Of a DNA stretch of 64,000 nucleotides, positions 57,185-64,000 are shown one piece after another. Source of the DNA: Eumeta japonica (Eukaryota > Arthropoda > Insecta > Lepidoptera > Psychidae); assembly GCA_005406025.1 (NCBI GenBank), contig BGZK01000075.1:372001-436000 (forward strand), given 5' to 3'. Under the pieces are notes generated by a model that was not told the origin of the DNA, did not search any database, and saw only the letters and a list, made by a program, of their open reading frames with translations. The position numbers were made by a program, and so were the translations under genes. Numbering within the stretch: position 1 is the first letter of the stretch; each line of letters starts with the position of its first letter.

Positions 57185-57238
57185 TGCCTGGGCCGCGTTA
57201 GGTCACATGTATACATGTGACTTAACGCGGCCTAGGCA
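57185..57238. repeat. 54-bp near-perfect palindrome, no loop
   Basis: Arms 57185-57211 and 57212-57238 pair at 25 of 27 positions, with CGCGTTAGGTCACATGTA facing TACATGTGACTTAACGCG at the centre. Directly followed by three ACCAAAGTTACC-like copies (57238-57268). Confidence 0.88.
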
Positions 57239-57269
57239 CCAAAGTTACCAAAAGGTTACCAAAGTTACC

Positions 57270-58770
57270 GAGCTACCAATTCATTCTAATAGTAGTGTAT
57301 TAAATTTTGTCATTTTTTTTTTGTAAGAACTGCCTCTTTAACATGTATTTATGTTTTGATTTCTTAATAATTGTTAAAAAAATTTAGACATTTTACAAAA
57401 AAATCCGTTTGTCATAGGAATGAAAATCCATTTAAAAATTATGCTTTATTGCATTAGTAACTTAACTATTCCAATTCTCACCTTCCTACGTCAAAATAAT
57501 TTCGACAAAAGGTTTTTGACGGTAGGACAACGAAAAGATGTTATGAATACATTTTACGCTAACTTTTTTTTTCCGTTCTCCACGTTTTAAGAAACGAGGC
57601 GTGTAAAAGTTTCGACGTGTAGAGGACTAATATCGACTAATAAAAAGCCTGTAGGAAAATTTCTAAGCCCCTAGAAATAATTTTTCTGGTAATAAAATAT
57701 TTTTTTTTCAAACTATGATATCGATTTTGAATCTAGAGAAATTATGAAAAGAAATGTACCGTAAGATAGCCTTTTCTTGATAGAGAAAAAATGAGGTGAT
57801 AAAAACCTGGCGACTCCATTAGTAATTGACTGATATGAGATATTTTATACCAATGTTCTTCAAGCATACTTGTTTGTTTTATTACTTCCTTGTAAATTAT
57901 AGTGTGAATTCCGATTAAGTTACTACTTAAATATTATAAAACAGCCTGAACTAAGTTTGTATGAAAATAAAGATAAGCAATATCTTATTTTGTTAAAGAA
58001 TATGATGACTTTCGACGCTGCTTGTTCAGTTGAATATTGAGTTCCTTAGTCTAATAAATATTAATATATTATTGTCTATTAGAAAAATAACTAATAATTC
58101 GTAATTATTAGAAGTACGGTAAAATAATAATTAGATGTAAATAACATTTTAATGTATATCTTAATAATGGCCGTTAACAGGCATTAAAAAATATATTAAA
58201 TCTTTCTTGAATTCCTAACCCTAAGTCGCGCATAAAAGTTCTGCATGTAAAGCTCAGCTGGACGTGGATCTGGAGGTGGGTTTGTCTTTCTTTCATTTTT
58301 TTTTTTCACTTTCTTTCATCTTTCATTTTTTTGCTTTTCTATTCTTATGGAGCCCATAACGTCGTATTTCTCGCAGGAACAGACGGTGAAAGTGACAAAA
58401 TGAAATTAAAAAAAATGATTTTTTTTTTTCGTTAAAGCCGGCCCTTTGTTTGCGCGGTGATATAGACTTATGATTTTAATTTATTTTCACCGACGTCACA
58501 GGTGGCAACATTCGTTGTACCCACAACTATTTCACATCCAAGATAGTAACTATGAGAAAATAAAAAAGGTCGTTATACGATTGCTTTTACTATCGACTTG
58601 GATTTGATTAAAAAAAGTCGCTGTCTCAAAAAAGAGATTGCCTTAGGAAAATTATTACCTAATGAATTTTTTATAACCCAATCACATATTTTGCTTGTTA
58701 TTAAAGTATAATTCACATACAAATTGGAAAAAATGATATAATTATTCTCAATACGATTTTAATACTGTAG
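57270..58770. other. A+T-rich stretch without a gene
   Basis: CT/T-rich run at 58285-58340. A G+C scrap near 58490-58540. Nothing else supported. Confidence 0.35.
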
Positions 58771-58774
58771 TCTG

Positions 58775-59600
58775 ACACAGTCCTTTTTAGGGTTCTGTGC
58801 CAAAATGACAAATGCGGAACCTTTATACTTTCGTCATGTACGTCCGTCCAGACGGACGGACGCACATACGAATAAAAGGCCTGTACATGTTACAGGCCTT
58901 TTATTCAAAAATTACATAGCGTATGTTGATGAAATTTATAGTGTAGGTGTTTTGTATATGCCGATACTTAGTTTGATAGTTAAATAATAAAAATGAATAT
59001 TTCTAAGGGGGGCACTCCATACATCTAATAGAAGCTGAAAAAAAAAAAATTTTTTTAGCAAACATCAACGTGTGGTACATATTTCGACAGTTATTTTAAA
59101 AACATTTCAAGGTTTTTAAGCAATTTTTTTCTAAATGCCTGAACAATTTCGAAAATAATCGGTCAGAAAGTTGCAGAAATTGTGTCCCCACCTTTATTTT
59201 CTAAACCGTATGTCCAAAAATGTGAAAAAAATGAAAAATGTAACGCTCAATAAATACATTCCACAAAAATTATTTTCAATATGGTCCGATATACTGTTTT
59301 CAAGTTATTGCTGAAAAAACTGAGTTTCTTAACAACAGGTCATAAGTACCATGCAGGTAAGCTCTTTTGTTGATGCACTTTAGTTTAAACTAGTTTAATA
59401 CTAATAATAAACATACCTGCTTGTTTTTCTAGTTATAAACGACTAAAGTGCTTATGACCATTCTGTGCGGGAATCATAGAAAAAGTGTAACAACGTACTG
59501 TAGTGCATTTCTTTGTAATAATGGCTTCGAAACCTTATAATGAGCATGGTCCGACATGCTCTTGGCCAGTTTTTTAATACATAACGACAAGAATTTTTTT
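58775..59600 (+). repeat. Unclassified interspersed repeat, copy C
   Basis: Starts TTTTTAGGGTTCTGTGCC, then 'CGTCATGTACGTCCGTCC', AAGGGGGGCACTCCATACAT (59006), 'AGCAAACATCAACGTGTGG', AAACCGTATGTCC (59201), CATAAGTACCATGCAGG (59341), GTGCGGGAATCATAG (59466) and CCGACATGCTCTTGG (59551). Most complete copy of the family. The mariner copy F begins right after it. Confidence 0.72.
58870..58906. repeat. Perfect 16-bp hairpin in repeat copy C
   Basis: Arms GAATAAAAGGCCTGTA (58870-58885) and TACAGGCCTTTTATTC (58891-58906) with a 5-base loop. Copy A lacks it. A second hairpin, CGTCCGTC-CA-GACGGACG, lies just before it (about 58840). Confidence 0.88.
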
Positions 59601-59629
59601 GTATTATATAATTAAGAAGTTGCAGTAAA

Positions 59630-60716
59630 ACTCCTTTGGTTGTGCTGTTTATATCTGGCTAATTTTTATACCGTTAAATAGATGACATATTAAAAAAAGA
59701 AAGATACAAGTAAAAACGGTGTTCTGCAATTTTTCTATTGTTTTTCTATCCGTTCTCAGTCTGACAATTTTAATGTCAAAGGTGAATGTCGCTCCAGTCG
59801 ACCTGCTACGTATAAAATCGATACCATTTTGGAAAAAGGAGAGCAAAATTGGCATATTAGTGCTTAAGACATAGTTGAATAGCTGGAATTTGACCACAAA
59901 ATAGTTTAGACTCATTTGATAAAAGTTGAAAATAAAAAAAAAAGCTCGATATTCAGATCCCACACGAGTTCACTGAATGAAATCTAATGAATCGTGTACT
60001 CATTTGCTATTCTCTACGAAGTATAATGAAAGCAAACCGTTTTTGAAAAGATTAGATCACTGGTGACTAAAAATCGATTATCTACGACAATAACGTGCAT
60101 AAAAGATCATGGTTAAAAAGAAAGCGAGCTCCACATACTATAGCGAAACCCGGATTAACTCGCAATAAGTTGATGCTATGTGCATGGTGGGACTGAAAGG
60201 GCATTATTCATTGAAAGCTTGTATCACCCGGCAAAATCATCAATTCGGATCTCGACTGCCCACAGCTGATGAGACTGAAGCAAGTAGTAAAGAAAAAACA
60301 ACCGGAATCAATCAGCAGAAAGGGAGTAGGTTTTCAGCATGATGGCATCAGAGCATGCACATCTTTAGCCACTAAGCAAATATTGAGAGAGTTTAGTTGG
60401 GAATTGTTAATGCCTTCAGCATAGAGCCCTGACCTTGCACCCTTAGATTTTCAGCTGTTTCGGTGAAGTTTAACATTCTTTAGGTAGTGTTAGATTTCAT
60501 CAAGAAAGGACTGTCAAAACTACTAGTCACAGTTTTTTAATCAGATTCCGCGAAATTTCTACAGCGATGGGATTGTCACTACCTACAAAATTGGAACAAG
60601 TTATTGAACAAAATACAAGAACAAATAAATGTATATTATATTATATTTAAATGTAATTAAAATATGATGAAAAATTATCTTATATATAAAATATGAATAA
60701 ACTTTTTCCCTGACAT
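59630..60716 (+). mobile_element. Decayed mariner element (family 2, copy F)
   Basis: 5' leader CTTTGGTTGTGCTG at about 59634 shared with copy D. The 3' end ATGAATAAACTTTTTCCCTG at about 60694 matches the inverted end of copy E. The N-terminal DNA-binding part is deleted near 59745. Longest of the three family-2 copies. Confidence 0.85.
59755..60605 (+). pseudogene. Mariner transposase pseudogene (copy F)
   Basis: Order of blocks: SDNFNVKGECRSSRPATYKI near 59760; a stop in HISA-stop-DIVE; TGD-stop-KSIIYDNNVHKRSW near 60063 with the first catalytic Asp; KPGLTRNKLMLCAWWD near 60148; FQHDGIRACTSLAT near 60333 with the second Asp; then SPDLAPLDFQLFR near 60427 with the third Asp. All catalytic positions remain, but stops, frameshifts and loss of the N-terminus kill it. 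Confidence 0.86.
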
Positions 60717-60719
60717 TAT

Positions 60720-61095
60720 ATACATACATTTAATTTAAATAATTACAAACTATATACTATTATATTTATTTTTTTATTACTAACATAATAACAAGTGTCT
60801 GTCGCCATATGGTCTCGTGTATAAAATATTAGTTTTATAATTAAATTTGAATGAAAATGGCTGCAATGGATTATAAATAAAGTTAAATTTAAAACATTTC
60901 CTCATTCACTTTCATAAATAAATTTCGTTTACAAATCAAACGAACAAAATGAACGAAAATCAATAAGTACTATTGAAATAAGTATGAAACAATTCTTTTC
61001 TTGTGAATTTTGAACTCTTATATTTTTCAGCTATTTCATTCAAACTAACCGCAGCCAGCCCAAAATGAGAAGAACGCAAAGTATCATGTTATCGG
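60720..61095. other. A+T-rich stretch without a gene
   Basis: Nothing supported. Confidence 0.35.
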
Positions 61096-61400
61096 AGCGC
61101 ATCCAATTTTTGGGTATAATGAGACAAAATAAACGCTAGTGACAGAGACATCATCCCATCTAAGCGATAAGATAAGCGCTAATTAGCCGGCGGGGCCGCG
61201 GTCGGCGCGCGTTAGCCGCTCGCTCAATCAGATTCTGCTCGGCTGGTTGCTGCGGCGCCGCTGCCTCGTCTCGTACCAAAACGCCGAGATTTTCAAAACA
61301 CGACCAGGCGCGACTCGGATACGCAATTTAAAGGTTCCGGACCTTCGAGAATTCCGTCGTGTAGGGAATTATGGGTCTCATTAGAAGTCTGCCTGCTGTA
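61096..61400. other. G+C-rich island, possible regulatory DNA
   Basis: Begins with paired GATA sites (CGATAAGATAAGCGC, about 61168) next to GCTAATTAGCC, a homeodomain palindrome, then CGGCGGGGCCGCGGTCGGCG. No coding frame. Inferred enhancer or promoter-like element. Confidence 0.35.
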
Positions 61401-63281
61401 TATCGAGTGGACTAGGTTTTCTGTATTCTTATAATTTTGGAATAGTTATACTTACATGAATCAGTAGATAAACACAAACCGCGGCAGATTCAATTGATGT
61501 ATTTTTATGTACCTATTTTTATACTTTTAAGTGGGATTGAAATCGATTTTTCATGTACCTACATTACAACCCAGTAAGATGTGTTTACAAAGAGTTATTG
61601 CGTAACCTTATAATGTTTTTACTAGCTAATATGATCTAAGGTTGCATAAGGTTGCATTAGGCCGTAGTCCCTACACATTTGCCCAGTATGTGCGTGTCAG
61701 AAGCTTAACGTGTTATTGACGGTTTTTGTGATTTCATTATATTTCACTATAAGGTTTCCTTGTGTTTTCTTGTAGTAGTAAAACGGATTATATATAAAAA
61801 TTTGCACATTAATTAAAATAACTTTTGTGTGATGCAAGCCTTGTGATGCATAAATTCATATATTTACATTGTTGGTGAACGTGCTAATTACTTAATATAC
61901 TCCATCTCTACATCAAGTCTGTGTAGTTAATGTTTGAGTGTTCACACTAGGTCAAAGGTTGTAGTATATTCTTTAAAATTTAAAACGATTACACGGTTTT
62001 TAATGAAATATTGATTAAACCTTTAAAATTTAAATAAAAATTGAGTCTACGGTTTTTCCGTACTATTCAGATTTTTTTGTTACATACGCAAAAATTGATC
62101 ACAGTTTGTTTGCTTTTATAGAAAAGCTATATTTATTGTATTCAAATTGCAGTGAACAGAATTGATTATCCATACCGAAACGATTTATTAGATAAAAATA
62201 GGTACCATGGTTTGAATTTATTTTAGTTACATAAATAGTGGATCAAATAAAACTAAATATATAATAAAATAATTTCGAATTTAGTATTATAACTATTAAA
62301 TATGCCTTAGAATTACTACTGCGATAAAAAATTTAGAAATTGCCAATACAGCATGTGAAAATTATTTCAAAAAACAATTCCATATTTTTTTTTAAAAAGA
62401 AAAGCAGTTTTGTTGAATTCTATATTTTTTTAATTGAATCTTTATTTTTACATGGACATATATAAGTTTCTCTTTGCGTTACACATTGTAACGGAGACAT
62501 TTTAATTTATACCCGTATCTGATTATTCCTCCCACAATTTTATTTCCGTTTTACACTAATTTATTTATCACTCTTTCTCGTCTTATCTCGTCTCGACATG
62601 CAAAAGCAGCTGACGCTATCTCATATTTCGATGAAGGTGCGTCTTGCAGCTCAGAGCAAGCCATGGCTTCTAGTGTTTCTATTTTAAATACACAGTTTTC
62701 GACTCTCGTCTTAACTGAATATACAACAAGTACTAAGTATGGATATATTTTTCGATATTCACAGAGTTTTGTAGTGATTGCTGATATTTCTATATTAAAA
62801 TCTAAACAATCGTCTAAATATTTTGGAAAAAATAGACAAGTTACATATAAATTTTGTTTGGTCTTGAAAATCATCATGAGGCTTTTTATTTACATAGTTT
62901 CAATAGAAATTTAGTAAAATTAAAAATGGATTTTAGAAATATTTTTTTAATAACTATATATCGGACTTCACTTTTGGAAAGCGGTAAAAGAGCCATGTTA
63001 TCCCCAAATATAAAAAAAAAATGTATCGGATTACGTAGTGGGGTTTTTGTGGTCGTGTATCATTTGCGATTCTTTATCGAATTTGGTTTATTTATGTTAC
63101 TCACTGCCTTGATCGCCTGTTAATTTTAAAGACTTAATTACTTGCCAATTTTCATTTCTTTTGACATGCTTATGCATTTTGTTAAAAACTCTAAGAAATG
63201 AAGAAATAAAAGCTTAAGATAACAAAAAGTATTCTCACAAATAAACTCTATATGTTGTATGATAGTTTGATAGAAATATTA
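61401..63281. other. A+T-rich stretch without a gene
   Basis: Frames at 62551-62877 (minus, 108 codons) and 62663-62914 (plus, 83 codons) overlap and show no known domain; 62854-63123 (plus, 89 codons) has a hydrophobic end only. No gene called. Confidence 0.3.
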
Positions 63282-63726
63282 ATACGGGCGAAAGTTTTAC
63301 GTGACAACGACTTTGAATGGTAAAATCATTTTAATGTGAATATTCATTCGTATAGTAGGAAGAAGGATGAAATAATAGTAACAATTTAAAACATTTATTT
63401 ATACAAAGAATTATATTTAAAACATTAATTTATACAAAGAATCTCGCACTGAATTTCATATTAACAAAATTTTATTTTTACCTTTACACATACATACGTA
63501 TTTATATACAAATATACATACAATAACTTGCAATACATTTGCAAGCTATGCACTAATTCTCTAGTGCTGCGCGCGCGGCAGACCGATCATAGTTGAGTGG
63601 GAGAGAGACGCAAGGCATTCGGCGGGCCTCTCTCTCGTTCGGTGACTCATCGTTACGTTACCGAGCGTTACACTTTTTCATAAGTGACTCCCAGCCGCAA
63701 CCTAATTTAAGACGTTGTCACGTCAA
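63282..63726 (+). mobile_element. Non-autonomous element, 445 bp (copy 2)
   Basis: Near-perfect copy of 35137-35580 in the same orientation. The single difference I see is TTTCATAAGTG here against TTTCAAAGTG there. Flanking bases differ on both sides, so the shared block marks the element borders. Confidence 0.88.
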
Positions 63727-64000
63727 CAAAGAAAAAGATAACGTATTAAAAAACAAATGCGTTCTTTAAAAATAAGTATAGAGTTTCCTAATGAATAGAT
63801 TCGGCACACGGCGGAAGTACGAAGGAGGCCAATTCTGCAACCCAACCCAACAGTAAAATGGTCTATTATTATTTTGGTTCTTGGCCGTGCGCGCGCGCGG
63901 GTCGCGGCCGCGCGGCGACATCCCACGAATGTCAAGGCGATGCCGGCAATCGGCGCGTGTGGGCGCCGCCGCCGACGTCACCTTGTACTGGATATGCCGA
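63727..64000. other. G+C-rich island at the window edge
   Basis: CGTGCGCGCGCGCGGGTCGCGG at about 63886-63907 and GGGCGCCGCCGCCGACGTC near 63961. Two overlapping minus frames (63723-63935, 63766-63981) share it, so neither is convincing. It may continue as a promoter or exon beyond the window. Confidence 0.25.

Noticed and set aside
62551..62914. Overlapping 108- and 83-codon frames as an antisense gene pair
   Set aside because: A+T-rich, mutually overlapping, without motifs; consistent with chance.
35137..63726. The two 444-bp repeats as LTRs of one giant retroelement
   Set aside because: They are 28 kb apart with unrelated decayed repeats between them, have inverted ends rather than TG...CA, and no primer-binding or polypurine site.
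1..64000. Known insect microRNAs (let-7, bantam, mir-1, mir-2, mir-8, mir-9, mir-10, iab-4)
   Set aside because: No mature sequence was found on reading; the hairpins present have perfect short arms unlike these precursors. A proper search was not possible.
1..64000. CRISPR arrays, bacterial operons, integrons or phage
   Set aside because: No spaced direct repeats or operon-like coding; all evidence points to insect nuclear DNA.

Overview
The window reads as non-coding, repeat-filled nuclear DNA of an insect, most likely a butterfly or moth. The evidence is an A+T-rich background broken by short G+C-rich islands, six decayed mariner elements, tRNA-derived SINEs whose core I know from lepidopteran genomes, and a fragment with the GCCGACTCGCACTTG tail typical of a common lepidopteran repeat. 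I cannot name the species. No protein-coding host gene can be called with confidence: almost all open frames are short chance frames or lie in transposon relics. The window looks like a gene desert or a very large intron, possibly near developmental genes, because several G+C islands look like conserved regulatory DNA.

Layout. 0-7 kb: a possible 5' exon, a purine-rich hexamer satellite, a SINE carrying four 26-bp tandem units, a G+C island and a LINE-type tail. 7-8.4 kb: a full-length dead mariner. 9.5-19.5 kb: A+T-rich DNA with hairpins, SINEs and a mariner on the minus strand. 19.5-31 kb: hexamer satellites, LINE-type tails, two mariner relics, a candidate coding exon at 21.9 kb, a G+C island with four Caudal/Abd-B-like sites at 26.9 kb and a TA-flanked MITE at 27.4 kb. 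31.8-33.2 kb: the 3' end of a probable LTR retrotransposon on the minus strand, with a tandemly duplicated coding tail. 35.1 kb and 63.3 kb: two almost identical 444/445-bp mobile elements. 39-45 kb: a LINE reverse-transcriptase relic, a second copy of the first mariner and retroposon tails. 44.6, 49.7 and 58.8 kb: three copies of an unclassified repeat. 51.4-52.3 kb: a LINE relic split by one arm of a 98% identical inverted repeat. 53.9 kb: a G-quadruplex plus TATA box followed by a consensus splice donor, the best promoter and first-exon candidate. 59.6-60.7 kb: another mariner relic.

The most interesting themes are: (1) a dispersed satellite that keeps a four-purine/two-pyrimidine period of six while its exact bases drift; (2) many near-perfect short hairpins, one of which can be shown against a sister transposon copy to have arisen by inverted templated copying; (3) the near-identical 444-bp element pair, which implies recent mobility; (4) a few candidate exons and regulatory islands. 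No CRISPR, rRNA, functional tRNA or recognised microRNA was seen.
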